A stretch of DNA of 52,142 bases from Robiginitomaculum sp. (GCA_016763315.1 JAESTZ010000099.1:1-52142), one strand, 5' to 3'; positions 26,085-35,841 are shown, counted from the first letter of the stretch. The notes: generated by a model from the sequence alone, not told the origin. Made by a program: numbers and translations.

Positions 26085-27220
26085 ACGAGGACTATGACAT
26101 TGCGATCATTGGTGGCGGGTTTTATGGTTGTTGTCTTGCTCAATTTTTAAGCAGCATTTCCCTCAAAACTTGTATTGTTGAGGCTGGTTCAAGCTTGATG
26201 AACCGCGCGTCTAGGGTTAACCAAGCCCGTGTTCATACTGGTTTTCATTATCCTAGAAGCTTTGTAACTGCTCTGCGGTCATTGTCGCTACATCAACGAT
26301 TTACCGAAGATTTCTCAAAAGCAATTATATCTGACTTTGAGATGCTTTACGCGATTCCAAGTCGAGGATCAAAAGTTACGTCCAAACGTTTCTTTCGCAC
26401 ATTTAGCCAGATGGGAGCACCGATTGAACCGGCTAGTCAAAGTCAAAAGAGTTTGTTTGATACCTCCATGATCGACGACGTATTCAAATGCCGTGAATAC
26501 GCTTTTAACTGGCAATTGCTTCTTGAAATAATGCGAGATAATCTTGAAAATAGTAAGGTAAAAATATTGTTGGGCGAAACCGTAGAGAAGTTAAGCCGCT
26601 CAGACAAACAAGTGTGTTTGGAGCTACAAAGTGGTAAACTGCTGCGAGCAAATACTGTATTTAATATGACATATGCCAATATCAATCATTTATTGAAATC
26701 AAGCGGGATCAAGCCAGTCGCATTAAAGCATGAATTGACGGAAATAGCTTTAATTAAGCCTCCAGAAGAATTGCAAAATCTAGCGGTTACTGTGATGGAC
26801 GGGTTTTTTTTTTCAAGCCTTCCATACCCTCCGACAAAACTCCATTCATTTACTCATGTAAGATACACACCTTACAAAAGCTGGGTTGATGCAGCCAATG
26901 GGTCATCTCCGTATGAGGTCCTAAATCAACACCGCCAAACGACTAGCTGGCGGCACATGTTGCTTGATGCCAAAAGGTATCTTCCTTGTTTGCACCGCGC
27001 GCAATATCAGCAATCCATGTTTGAGGTAAAAACAGTACTAATACAAAATGAACACGATGATGGCCGCCCGATATTGTTTTGTGAGCATTCAGATTTTCCA
27101 AATCTTTTCAGCGTTCTAGGGTCGAAAATTGATAATATATATGATTTATTTCAGGCTGTGAGCCAGGCACGTCCTCAATGGAAAGATGCCGAATTTAATT
27201 TGCCCGTTGGTAGAGATTGA
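26081..27220 (+). CDS. FAD-dependent oxidoreductase (DAO-like)
   Basis: The 379-residue protein begins YDIAIIGGGFYGCCLAQFL, a typical dinucleotide-binding GxGxxG, followed by TCIVEAGSSL with the ribose-binding Glu. The motif RASRVNQARVHTGFHYPRS is like the flavin-binding region of D-amino-acid-oxidase-type enzymes. It starts with an ATGA overlap. A flavoenzyme within a gtr-like operon is unusual; it may oxidise or reduce the sugar or a lipid-linked intermediate. No substrate can be named. Confidence 0.75.
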   Translation: MNEDYDIAIIGGGFYGCCLAQFLSSISLKTCIVEAGSSLMNRASRVNQARVHTGFHYPRSFVTALRSLSLHQRFTEDFSKAIISDFEMLYAIPSRGSKVTSKRFFRTFSQMGAPIEPASQSQKSLFDTSMIDDVFKCREYAFNWQLLLEIMRDNLENSKVKILLGETVEKLSRSDKQVCLELQSGKLLRANTVFNMTYANINHLLKSSGIKPVALKHELTEIALIKPPEELQNLAVTVMDGFFFSSLPYPPTKLHSFTHVRYTPYKSWVDAANGSSPYEVLNQHRQTTSWRHMLLDAKRYLPCLHRAQYQQSMFEVKTVLIQNEHDDGRPILFCEHSDFPNLFSVLGSKIDNIYDLFQAVSQARPQWKDAEFNLPVGRD

Positions 27221-27227
27221 AACGGTC

Positions 27228-27668
27228 ATGAAGCAAATTCTTAAAAAGCTATTTTATTATAACAAGGTTCGGTATTTTTTTGTAATTTTACTTGGGTTTT
27301 GTCTTGATTTCTCCATTGCATTGTTCATGCGGTGGATGTTTGATATGCCCTTGATTACTTCGACCAGTATTGGGTTTTTAGCCGCGTTGGTTTTGAATTA
27401 TTTTTTGTTTGAGACTTGGGTTTATCAAAACTCTCGCAAAAGTTTATCCATAAAGCGTTTTTTGCTGACCTCACTGGCTGCATTGCTTACTTTGTTGGTA
27501 AGATGGGTCGTTTTGCTGACATTAGCCTTTCTGCTAAGCTATGGCCTATTATGGGACGCTCTTATGTTATTGGTAGCGGCTTTTACGTCCATGGTATTAA
27601 ATTATATAATTATTTCCCGGATTTTCACAAGCGAACCCGCTAATGATATGTCTGACGGCATACAATAG
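27228..27668 (+). CDS. GtrA-like membrane protein
   Basis: The small protein (146 residues from the ATG at 27228; an open frame reaches 27186) has four hydrophobic segments in the GtrA pattern, with FFVILLGFCLDFSIALF, IGFLAALVLNYFLFETWVY and FTSMVLNYIIISRIF. GtrA proteins are thought to flip polyprenyl-phosphate sugars across the inner membrane, though this has been questioned. It closes the operon, 7 nt after the FAD gene. Confidence 0.85.
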   Translation: MKQILKKLFYYNKVRYFFVILLGFCLDFSIALFMRWMFDMPLITSTSIGFLAALVLNYFLFETWVYQNSRKSLSIKRFLLTSLAALLTLLVRWVVLLTLAFLLSYGLLWDALMLLVAAFTSMVLNYIIISRIFTSEPANDMSDGIQ

Positions 27669-27706
27669 ACATAACAAGGCGATTTAACCGGATCACGATT
27701 GCAGCG

Positions 27707-27826
27707 GGTGAACGGTTTACCACTTTCATGGGCTGAGCAACGGATCTACCTTGGATGCTCCCACACATGACTTACCAACCAAGCGGATACGCTATTGGCG
27801 CAGAGAGACGAATGCGGAAATAGGCC
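27707..27826 (+). repeat. right direct repeat flanking the glycan operon
   Basis: This is the second copy of the 20208-20328 repeat, again with an in-frame LPLSWAEQRIYLGCSHT then TGA (27768-27770). It lies 38 nt after the GtrA-like gene and about 120 nt from tRNA-Ala. The repeat pair is consistent with recombination or insertion of the whole block; no integrase or transposase gene is visible. Confidence 0.75.
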
Positions 27827-27946
27827 GATATTCGGTCAGATCCCGCGTCTCTGCGTCTCTTCAGCGGGTCCGAATACCTAGCAAGCCTTTGAAATTGCGC
27901 CACTAAATAGAGAGACGTCAGTGTGCCGTAAAACCGGCAGACTAAA

Positions 27947-28022
<76 letters not shown>

Positions 28023-28162
28023 GAACCATTTACCGACAATCTATATCAATCAGCCTGAAGCCTTGAAATGCCAGCTTGGAAACTAGCATAGATCAACAAA
28101 GTTCGAGCGGCGGATATGCCACAGCTCTTAACGACAAACAAGAGGGATTTAGTCTTTAAGGT

Positions 28163-29674
28163 TTATTTATCAACCGTCTCGTCCAAGGAATGCCCATGAT
28201 CGGTTTTTTCCCAATGAAATGGTTTGTAAAACAATTCAATAGCAGCGCGTAATGCTGCCCAAGTTTGTAGCGGCCAATAAAATATCGAGCTAATAATATT
28301 CCAAAAATTTTGCGGTTTTCCAACTGAATAACAACCAGTAAATAATAAAACCCAAGCCACTACAACACCCGTCCCGGCCAATAAAAAATCCGCACCAGAC
28401 AGCGTTGGTGGCCCACCCAAAGCCCAGTTCAGCAAACATAAACAAAACCCGAGTAATAAAAACCCGTGGCTAAATGCGGAAAACACAGCCAAGCCAAGTA
28501 CAGAGAAAAACCCGAATGTATGTATCGGTTTACCTCCGGGTAAACCGCCACGTAAATGCACCATCAATGTCTGGATGAAGCCTTTAATCCAGCGTGATCT
28601 TTGGCCAACCCATGGCCGAACACGTGCCGTAGCCTCTTCCATAGTTGGCGGCGATATCACCCCGGCTCTCCAGCCCATTTTGGCCAGACGAAATCCGAGA
28701 TCAGCATCTTCTGTGACATTAAACGGATCCCAACCTCTAGTTTGTTCCAAGGCAGACTTACGAAAATGATTACTGGTTCCACCCAATGGAAAGGCAATAC
28801 CAAGGCGCACCAAAGCCGGAAGTATCACTTTAAATTGCGCGTCATATTCCAGCGAAAACTGCCGCGTGATCCAGTTATGATCAGCATTGTAATAACCAAG
28901 CGGTGCCTGAACACAGGCCATTTTGCCGTCATCATTGGCAAAGGCGTTCACTGCGGCTCGTAATTGCATCGGATCCGGTCGATCTTCGGCATCATAGATT
29001 GTAACAAAAGAACCTTTTGCTCTGGCCAAACCGACATTCAAAGCCTTTGGCTTGGTACGCGGGCCAATATCTGGAACAATCAATACTTCCCAATTGCTCT
29101 TTAATTCAAGTTTACGCGCCACGGCCAATGTTGCTTCATCATCGACTTCTAGTAATAATTTTATGTCCAATAGCTTTGATGGATAATCCAGCCGGTTAAT
29201 TGATTTAACCAGTTCTGGCAATATTTTTGCCTCACGATAAACCGGCAATAATAAGGTATAGACAGGCAAATCTTCCGAGGCATAGTTGTCGTCCGGCACG
29301 TCAACAACATCAGAATGTGGCCAAAAATGTGCGAGCAGCAAAATCACTCGAAAGCAAATAGCAAACCAGAAAATTGCTACCAATAGACTTTGCAAAAAAC
29401 GCAACACTGCTTCGGGAGCTATTACGGACGAAAACACAACAGTTACTACCAGCACCAGCAGTACAAGCCATTGTGCAATAGTAATCCCGCTAGCTGCTGA
29501 GAAATGCGGCAATTGTTGTGCAAGATCAAACCCTGCGCGATAGGCTTCGCTATCACGCACTCGAATTATCTTCGCGCCTGCTCCCCCCCTTAAATAATCA
29601 GCACCTTGCGGACTTACGCCGGATTGTAAATTCGATGCTGACTGTAAACCGGGGGCTTTTTCCCTGTTTACCAC
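28163..29674 (-). CDS. processive family 2 glycosyltransferase (cellulose-synthase/hyaluronan-synthase type)
   Basis: The 503-residue inner-membrane enzyme has an N-terminal cytoplasmic region, two hydrophobic segments (about 60-115), a GT-A domain and three C-terminal transmembrane segments (about 375-480). Its motifs are the processive type: TLLLPVYREA, TIYDAEDRPDP as the D,DxD site, VTEDADLGFRL and QRSRWIKGFIQT as the QxxRW-like motif. It probably makes an exopolysaccharide or transfers repeated sugars. The GTG start at 29674 has its Shine-Dalgarno in a hairpin. No partner biosynthesis genes adjoin it. Confidence 0.88.
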   Translation of the reverse strand: MVNREKAPGLQSASNLQSGVSPQGADYLRGGAGAKIIRVRDSEAYRAGFDLAQQLPHFSAASGITIAQWLVLLVLVVTVVFSSVIAPEAVLRFLQSLLVAIFWFAICFRVILLLAHFWPHSDVVDVPDDNYASEDLPVYTLLLPVYREAKILPELVKSINRLDYPSKLLDIKLLLEVDDEATLAVARKLELKSNWEVLIVPDIGPRTKPKALNVGLARAKGSFVTIYDAEDRPDPMQLRAAVNAFANDDGKMACVQAPLGYYNADHNWITRQFSLEYDAQFKVILPALVRLGIAFPLGGTSNHFRKSALEQTRGWDPFNVTEDADLGFRLAKMGWRAGVISPPTMEEATARVRPWVGQRSRWIKGFIQTLMVHLRGGLPGGKPIHTFGFFSVLGLAVFSAFSHGFLLLGFCLCLLNWALGGPPTLSGADFLLAGTGVVVAWVLLFTGCYSVGKPQNFWNIISSIFYWPLQTWAALRAAIELFYKPFHWEKTDHGHSLDETVDK

Positions 29675-29676
29675 AC

Positions 29677-29699
29677 CTGTTCTCCCGATACGGGAACAG
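29677..29699 (-). promoter_or_regulatory. Shine-Dalgarno-sequestering hairpin of the GT2 gene
   Basis: On the minus strand CTGTTCCCG-TAT-CGGGAGAACAG pairs over nine bases with a two-base GA bulge, and the GGGAG binding site is inside the 3' arm, just ahead of the GTG start. Such placement could reduce or regulate translation. The structure is seen directly; regulation is inferred. Confidence 0.5.
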
Positions 29700-29762
29700 T
29701 ATTACACGATCACGCAAAGGGCGAGTCATTATTACGAAGAAACTCTATATTCCAAGCGAATG

Positions 29763-31532
29763 TTAACCGGTTCTGACTTGTTGAATAAATTCAGAAACCT
29801 CAATTTTCAAAAATTCTGCTTGCTGTGATAATTCACCGGCGGCATTTGTCACCTCTCCGGCAGCAGCACTAGACTCACCCGAAGCCTGATTAACCCCAAC
29901 AATATTTCGGCTAACCTCTTCTGTACCCGAAGCTGCTTCTTGAACATTTCTAGCTATTTCGTTGGTTGCTGCACCTTGCTCTTCCATAGTTGCCGCTATT
30001 ACTGACGAGCTTTCATGAATACGTTTAATACGAGCCCCGATCTCCCCCATCGACACCACCGCATCCTTAGTAGCTTTTTGAATTTGACTGACTTGCGAAC
30101 CAATATCTTCGGTTGCTTTGCTGGTTTGGCTGGCAAGCGCTTTAACTTCCGAAGCCACCACCGCAAAGCCTCGTCCTGCCTCACCGGCCCTGGCACTTTC
30201 AATAGTTGCATTTAACGCCAGTAAATTAGTTTGCTCGGCAATATCGGAAATCATTTTCACCACTTCGCCGATACTATCCGCAGTAGCAGCAAGGTTTTCC
30301 ATATGCATACTGGTTTTTTCCACCTCGTCCACCGCCATGTTAGCAGCATTTGATGCTTCTTGTACCTGACTGGTAATCTCGGAAATAGAGTGTGACATTT
30401 CTTCGGCTGCCGAAGCTACTGTTTGCACATTGGTTGAGGCCTCTTCGGAAGCCGCAGAAACAGCCGCCGATAAATTACTGGTATTGTCGGCAATGCCAGT
30501 CATCGAACTTGCCGTTGCCTGTAGTTCGGTAGCCGCAGCAGAGACATTTTCAACAATTCCGCCAACATTGGCATCGAACTCATCGGCAAGCTTGACCATC
30601 ATTTCCTTGCGTTGTTTTTCGGTTTCGAGTTTTTGGTTTTCTTGTTCGTTTGTCAATTTCCTGGCCGTGATCATATGCTCTTTAAAAGTAACATAGGCTT
30701 TGGCCACCGCACCAATTTCGTCATCATTATAGACCTTAACATCAACGGTTAAATCATCAGCATTTAGTGCATCTAATCCGGCAACGATTTCTTTAAGCGG
30801 CAAGGTTATGCTTTGGCGAATAAGATATACCGCAAAAATAGAGCCAAGCAGCAAGCTAACTCCAGAAATAGCCATTAACAATTTCATTGCAAAAGCTTCG
30901 TGTTTTACTGCTGTTACAGCTGCATGTTCAGAAAACCCCTCTACTTCTAGCAATAATTTTTGCAATTCCATGTTCAAACCGGCTTGTAGATGTTCGGTCT
31001 CGACTAACTGCTGCAATGCCTTGTCTATATTTCCCGAGCGGATCACGTCAAAAGACTGCAATGCCAGACGGTCAAATTCTTTATGCTCTAATGCCAGCTT
31101 CTGCATGCTTTTCAATATACCTTGAAATTCGTGCTTACTATCTTCATTAGTTGCCAATTTGATGGCCTGTTCTGTTAAAACGATTGTATCAACAAATTCT
31201 TTTTCGACCTTTCCTGCTAATTGTTTGAACTTTGCAGAAGATTGTTCAAAGACTTGGCTGGCATCAGCGGTGCTACCAACAGCCACCGCTCCGCGAAAAG
31301 TTCGTTCCAACTCCACAGCCTGTTCCAACTGATGCGCAGTTATAGCGGCAATAGCAATCGTCAAAGGCAAATCACGTTCGGCAATTTCCTCGATCTCGGC
31401 ACCGATTTTACTAATCTGTAATAAAGCAACTACCGCACTTAATAAAACCAGTGACAAACAAAAACCGACAAGGATAAAAACCTTGGTTCCAAGCTTCATT
31501 GATTTACCTAATTTGATTGCACTAACAGACAT
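29763..31532 (-). CDS. methyl-accepting chemotaxis protein
   Basis: This receptor of about 590 residues has an N-terminal membrane segment ([21 protein letters not shown]), a helical sensor region of some 170 residues, a second membrane segment ([21 protein letters not shown]) and a HAMP domain (about 240-290). The signalling domain follows, with the conserved hairpin tip [32 protein letters not shown]. It signals to CheA/CheW, but no che genes are nearby. The C-terminal end (FIQQVRTG) lacks the NWETF tether. The ATG at 31532 (MSVSAIKLG) is preferred; an upstream ATG at 31547 is possible. Ligand unknown. Confidence 0.92.
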   Translation of the reverse strand: MSVSAIKLGKSMKLGTKVFILVGFCLSLVLLSAVVALLQISKIGAEIEEIAERDLPLTIAIAAITAHQLEQAVELERTFRGAVAVGSTADASQVFEQSSAKFKQLAGKVEKEFVDTIVLTEQAIKLATNEDSKHEFQGILKSMQKLALEHKEFDRLALQSFDVIRSGNIDKALQQLVETEHLQAGLNMELQKLLLEVEGFSEHAAVTAVKHEAFAMKLLMAISGVSLLLGSIFAVYLIRQSITLPLKEIVAGLDALNADDLTVDVKVYNDDEIGAVAKAYVTFKEHMITARKLTNEQENQKLETEKQRKEMMVKLADEFDANVGGIVENVSAAATELQATASSMTGIADNTSNLSAAVSAASEEASTNVQTVASAAEEMSHSISEITSQVQEASNAANMAVDEVEKTSMHMENLAATADSIGEVVKMISDIAEQTNLLALNATIESARAGEAGRGFAVVASEVKALASQTSKATEDIGSQVSQIQKATKDAVVSMGEIGARIKRIHESSSVIAATMEEQGAATNEIARNVQEAASGTEEVSRNIVGVNQASGESSAAAGEVTNAAGELSQQAEFLKIEVSEFIQQVRTG

Positions 31533-31798
31533 AATTAAATACTCCATTTGTCTTAAACAATTGTCGGGAGTGAGGCTTCACTAGCGGCATTTTATGAGTT
31601 ACTTTAATTAGTTATTGCTATGACGATATGCTTTATAGAGTGTTAAATTACTAATTTAGCTACTTCTGATATACATGCGGGGAATTACTCGCCTCATACA
31701 TAAACACAAATCACCAGCACCCTTGACGAAACAGCTTTCATATTCCAAGCCCTAAGGTCTGTGGACAACTATGAAAGTGTCAAGACGGGAGTAATTTT

Positions 31799-33118
31799 GT
31801 GCGGGTTCTAAACATGCAAACTGATACATATTCACCAGTCTTAAAAGTCTTGGAAAACCAACGAGCCAATGTTTACCTCACGGGACGGGCTGGAACAGGC
31901 AAAACTTCGCTGATCCGCCAATTTGTTGCCCGCAATCACGATACCAGTGTGGTTGTTGCACCAACCGGTATTGCCGCTCTTAATGCTGGTGGCCAGACAA
32001 TCCACTCGTTTTTCAGACTGCCACCAAGGTTGATTGAATTAAAAGACGTAAAACGATTACGCCATGCCAAAGCAATGCAGGAAATGCAAACCCTGATCAT
32101 TGACGAAGTATCAATGGTACGCTCCGATATGATGGCCGCAATAGACAAATCCTTACGACTTAACCGGCAAATAAATGAACCATTTGGCGGCGTGCAAATG
32201 GTTCTGGTCGGTGATCCCTATCAATTACCACCGGTTATCGAGCGCGGAACAGAAAGCTATCTACAAGAGACTTATGGTGGCAGTTACTTTTTCTCTGGCC
32301 CATCATTTCGCGAAGGTAACTTTCGTCTGATCGAGTTGTTAAAAGTATTTCGCCAATCCGATCCAGTGTTTCTTGACTTGCTAGGCGGGATCAGACGTGG
32401 GGATCTCGATCAACATCAAGCAGAAACCCTTCATGATTGTGTCGCCAGAACCACCCCGGCAGAAGCATCCAGAACCCACATAGTTCTTACTTCGACCAAT
32501 AAAGCAGCATTCGAGATCAACCATCAACGCTTGAGAGAACTACCAGCAAAAAGCCATACTTACTCCGGCACATTAAGCGGTGAGTTTGATGAAAAACTGT
32601 TTCCAACCGAAAAGGCACTGACCTTAAAACCCGGCGCCAGAGTGATGATGTTAAAAAATGATCCCGACAAACGCTGGGTCAATGGAACACTGGCAATCGT
32701 TGAACAAACCAACAGTGAAAAACTGGCGATCAATATCAAAGGCAAAATTCATCAAATAATGCCGGCGGTTTGGGAGAGATTCAAATATGGGTATGATGAA
32801 AGCAGTAAAAAACTAACCAAGAAAGTCATAGGCGCCTTCAAGCAATACCCCTTGCGGCTGGCTTGGGCGATGACCATTCACAAGTCACAAGGTCAAACGC
32901 TGGACAAGGTATATGTCGATCTGCGCCGTGGTCTATTTGCCCACGGTCAGGCCTATGTAGCCCTTAGCCGGTGTCGCACATTAGAGGGTTTGCAATTATC
33001 ACGACCATTGACTCCACGCGACCTGAACATTGATCGAAGAGCTTTGGCCTTAGGGCGTTTAAGCGAAGTAAAAGAATTCGAGCATTGCAAAATGGCGGTG
33101 CTTGAAAACGATAACTGA
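31799..33118 (+). CDS. PIF1/RecD-like DNA helicase
   Basis: The 439-residue superfamily 1B helicase has Walker A LTGRAGTGKT, motif Ia VVAPTGIAALNAGGQTIHSFF, Walker B LIIDEVSM, the Q/motif III segment LVGDPYQLPPV and the C-terminal RLAWAMTIHKSQGQTLDKV and YVALSRC. These are the PIF1 subgroup signatures. It lacks the RecBCD-specific and AddB domains and stands alone. The GTG start at 31799 has GGGAG 7 nt ahead. It probably unwinds DNA or R-loops with 5'-3' polarity; cellular role uncertain. Confidence 0.9.
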   Translation: MRVLNMQTDTYSPVLKVLENQRANVYLTGRAGTGKTSLIRQFVARNHDTSVVVAPTGIAALNAGGQTIHSFFRLPPRLIELKDVKRLRHAKAMQEMQTLIIDEVSMVRSDMMAAIDKSLRLNRQINEPFGGVQMVLVGDPYQLPPVIERGTESYLQETYGGSYFFSGPSFREGNFRLIELLKVFRQSDPVFLDLLGGIRRGDLDQHQAETLHDCVARTTPAEASRTHIVLTSTNKAAFEINHQRLRELPAKSHTYSGTLSGEFDEKLFPTEKALTLKPGARVMMLKNDPDKRWVNGTLAIVEQTNSEKLAINIKGKIHQIMPAVWERFKYGYDESSKKLTKKVIGAFKQYPLRLAWAMTIHKSQGQTLDKVYVDLRRGLFAHGQAYVALSRCRTLEGLQLSRPLTPRDLNIDRRALALGRLSEVKEFEHCKMAVLENDN

Positions 33119-33650
33119 TATCAAGCCAGTTTCACCACTTAGCCCCTCCGTCGGCTTGCCGCTTTTCTCCCCCGCAAGCGAGAGGAGGAAAACAACAGTC
33201 CTCAAGTAGCGAAGCGATAGGACATTAAAAAAACGAGGCTTGGTTGTTGCACACCCTCCGAACTCATCCGCGTCCACCTCCCCCATAAAAGGGGAGGACA
33301 AACAGAAACTTTAGAAGTAACGAAGCAAAAGGTACTTGCTGATCCCACCACGTCCGTCATGCCGGACTTGATCCGGTATCCAGCCTTGCCAGGTTGCGGT
33401 AGGGAAAATGGTGCGGAATTACCACTACTCTTTGCTTTGATATTATATGGCTGGACTCCGGGTCGGTGCCCGGAGTGACGGAGTTTGACAAGGGTCATTC
33501 ACCCTTCACGCATACCCCTTAATTAGCTCTCATTGGCAAAGAAGTTACGTTGAGCGATGGTTAATTGGCAAACATTGCACCCTTATTGGCACTTGTTTGC
33601 AATCAAGGTGCGGGGATAAGTCTCAACTATGCTCACTCCTACCCTATTTG
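33119..33650. repeat. repeat-rich intergenic region (palindromic alphaproteobacterial repeats)
   Basis: No gene is present. Several known kinds of intergenic repeat follow each other. One begins CCCCTCCGTCGGCTTGCCGC near 33141 and continues into TCTCCCCCGCAAGCGAGAGGAGG. A second contains the hairpin CCTCCCC-CATAAAA-GGGGAGG (33274-33294). A third (33355-33480) runs from CGTCATGCCGGACTTGATCC to GGTGCCCGGAGTGACG with imperfectly inverted arms and about 67 bp between. They resemble repeats common in alphaproteobacteria; boundaries are approximate. Confidence 0.6.
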
Positions 33651-33651
33651 C

Positions 33652-33840
33652 TATAATGGTGTTGCAGCAAGTCATAAACTACCTGTTTGCGGCTGTTTGA
33701 CATTGTGAACACGTGAATTAACTCAATAAAACATGAGTTTTACTGATAGTTTCATAAAGCTTTTGGTGCAACAATAGTTTTTGTTCGTCGAGATTTTTGA
33801 GTTTTATCCACGGGAAAAAGCTATTAGGGCTTTTTATTTT
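33652..33840 (+). promoter_or_regulatory. rRNA-leader-like intergenic cassette, copy B
   Basis: Copy B of the cassette at 11-315 has TATAATGGTGTTGCA (33652-33666), GGCTGTTTGACATTGT (33691-33706) and TTTATCCAC (33803-33811). A hairpin AAAAAGC/GCTTTTT (33815-33835) follows with TTTTTATTTT. It would yield a transcript of roughly 180 nt ending at the hairpin. Its 3' end faces the 3' end of purA. No -35 box is clear at the expected distance. The homology with copy A is seen directly; an RNA product is inferred. Confidence 0.5.
33815..33840 (+). terminator. intrinsic terminator, probably bidirectional
   Basis: A 7 bp stem AAAAAGC-TATTAGG-GCTTTTT is followed by a T tract on the plus strand. The A-rich left arm gives a partial U tract on the minus strand, so it may also end purA transcripts, whose stop lies 35 nt away. 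Confidence 0.55.
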
Positions 33841-33875
33841 CACTAAATTTTGCAAAATTTGTGATTAAATCAAAA

Positions 33876-35168
33876 TCAGCCCTTAAACGGGTCGCGCACT
33901 AAAATAACATCTTCGCGTTCCGGTGAAGTTGACAATAAATCAACTGGCGCGCCTATCAGTTCTTCCAGACGGCGCACATATTTAACTGCCTGCGCCGGCA
34001 AATCGACCCAAGAGCGCGCGCCACGAGTTGTTGCGTTCCAGCCCTCAAAGGTCTCGTAAACCGGCTTTACCGCTGCTTGTTCGCGGATCCCTGCCGGAAG
34101 TCGATGAATGCGTTTTCCGCCCAAAGTGTAGGCAACGCATACTTTAAGTTCGGCAAACCCGTCCAATACGTCTAATTTGGTCAGGGCGATTCCAGAAATA
34201 CCGCCAATAGTTATCGCTTGTTTGACCATTACCGCATCAAACCAGCCACAACGGCGTTCTCTACCGGTTACTGTTCCAAACTCTGCACCGCGCTCGCCAA
34301 GCCTTTGGCCAACATCATCGTCAAGCTCGGTTGGAAATGGACCGGAGCCAACTCTGGTGGTATAGGCTTTGGTAATTCCAAGCACATAATTCAAACGATG
34401 CGGGCCAATACCGGTACCACCGGCGGCTTGACCGGCAATGGTGTTTGACGAGGTAACAAACGGCCAAGTGCCATGATCAACATCAAGCATTGCTCCTTGC
34501 GCACCTTCGAATAAAATCTTCTGGTCGGCTCGAACTGCATTGTCCAAATGCTTCCATACCGCACCGGCAAATGGCAAGATTTGTGGAGCCATCGCCAACA
34601 GTGCGTCTGTCAATTCTTCGGCGACGACTTCTTCTAATTCGTAACCACGGCGCAAAGCATTATGATGTTGTAATAAGCTTTGAACTCTTTGTAACAAAAT
34701 TTCAGGATCAGCCAGATCAATCACCCGAATGGCTCTTCTGGCGGCCTTGTCTTCATACGCTGGACCAATACCGCGCTTGGTGGTACCGATCTTTGCCTTA
34801 CCTGCCGCCTGTTCTCTGGCGACATCAAGGTCACAATGCAACGGTAATATCAAACTGGCATTTTCAGCAATTATCAGGTTTTCAGGGTTAACTTTAATTC
34901 CTTGCTCACCAATACGGGCGATTTCAGCCAGTAATGCAGACGGATCAATGACCACGCCATTACCGATTACTGAAAGCTTACCACCACGCACAACCCCGGA
35001 AGGCAATAGTGATAACTTATAAACCTCGCCATCAACCACCAGCGTATGTCCGGCATTATGTCCGCCTTGAAAACGGGCTACGACATCGGCTCTCGTCGAC
35101 AGCCAGTCAACGATCTTACCCTTACCCTCATCGCCCCATTGTGAGCCGACAACAACTACATTGGCCAT
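33876..35168 (-). CDS. purA: adenylosuccinate synthetase
   Basis: PurA condenses IMP with aspartate using GTP, the first committed step to AMP. The 430-residue protein begins [20 protein letters not shown], with the GTP loop GDEGKGK at 12-18. It has [13 protein letters not shown] with the catalytic His, [40 protein letters not shown] and a C-terminal [15 protein letters not shown]. It lies 12 nt downstream of the PagL-like gene. Length and motifs are normal. Confidence 0.97.
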   Translation of the reverse strand: MANVVVVGSQWGDEGKGKIVDWLSTRADVVARFQGGHNAGHTLVVDGEVYKLSLLPSGVVRGGKLSVIGNGVVIDPSALLAEIARIGEQGIKVNPENLIIAENASLILPLHCDLDVAREQAAGKAKIGTTKRGIGPAYEDKAARRAIRVIDLADPEILLQRVQSLLQHHNALRRGYELEEVVAEELTDALLAMAPQILPFAGAVWKHLDNAVRADQKILFEGAQGAMLDVDHGTWPFVTSSNTIAGQAAGGTGIGPHRLNYVLGITKAYTTRVGSGPFPTELDDDVGQRLGERGAEFGTVTGRERRCGWFDAVMVKQAITIGGISGIALTKLDVLDGFAELKVCVAYTLGGKRIHRLPAGIREQAAVKPVYETFEGWNATTRGARSWVDLPAQAVKYVRRLEELIGAPVDLLSTSPEREDVILVRDPFKG

Positions 35169-35180
35169 TTTTACCTCTGC

Positions 35181-35777
35181 CTAGTTTCCAAACTTTCGCG
35201 AAAAGCGAATGCCAATATTATCAAGACCTTCATTTCGACCTTGCGCCAGTATTTGTCCATGTGACAAATGCTCGAATACAATGCTTGCATCCCATTGATC
35301 ATTTACATGAAAACCCAGCCCAAGCACCGAACGAAACAGCAGATCCGAGCCTAATATTACCCGCGTTGCATCAAGACGAATACGAACCGGATCGCCGGGA
35401 TCGGTTGGCAAGTTAGAAATACCGTCATGATAAACAACGCCAAAATCAAACTCGGCAAAATACCTGTTCCCAATGTCGGTTTGCCATGCCAGCCCTGCCC
35501 CGCCAAAACTAGTCTCGCCATGAGTGTTAACCGAAAGATTAACAAACGGCCGTGGTGACCATGCCCATTGCAAGAAATCTGGCGAAGCAAAAACTATTTC
35601 ACCGGCAATATTAACTCCGTCTTCTTTGCCACCGGCACCATTTCCGGTGACATTTACGTCGTGATCTAAAACACCAAGGCGGATTTCCTCAACCTGTGCC
35701 AATGCTGCGCCACTAAAGGAGCTAAGCAAAAGACCGCCAATAAGTAATGAAACCTGAATTATTCTTGTCATATACAT
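35181..35777 (-). CDS. PagL-like lipid A acyloxyacyl hydrolase / outer-membrane barrel
   Basis: A signal peptide ending near GAALAQ precedes about 170 residues of alternating beta strands typical of an eight-stranded outer-membrane barrel. The C-terminal VFEHLSHGQILAQGRNEG followed by NIGIRFSRKF resembles the PagL active-site block (His-x-Ser plus Glu and terminal aromatic). It may remove a 3-O acyl chain from lipid A. It lies between serA and purA with 12 nt to purA. A nearby ATG two codons in (35771) is an alternative start. Confidence 0.75.
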   Translation of the reverse strand: MYMTRIIQVSLLIGGLLLSSFSGAALAQVEEIRLGVLDHDVNVTGNGAGGKEDGVNIAGEIVFASPDFLQWAWSPRPFVNLSVNTHGETSFGGAGLAWQTDIGNRYFAEFDFGVVYHDGISNLPTDPGDPVRIRLDATRVILGSDLLFRSVLGLGFHVNDQWDASIVFEHLSHGQILAQGRNEGLDNIGIRFSRKFGN

Positions 35778-35841
35778 GTACCTTTAGATTCGATATATCC
35801 AACAGCATAAACCCTGAACATATAATTGCCACCACCAAGAC

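Noticed and set aside
33274-33294. CRISPR-like regularity in the 33.1-33.5 kb stretch
   Set aside because: The repeats differ from one another, are palindromic and are not evenly spaced, and no cas genes are present.
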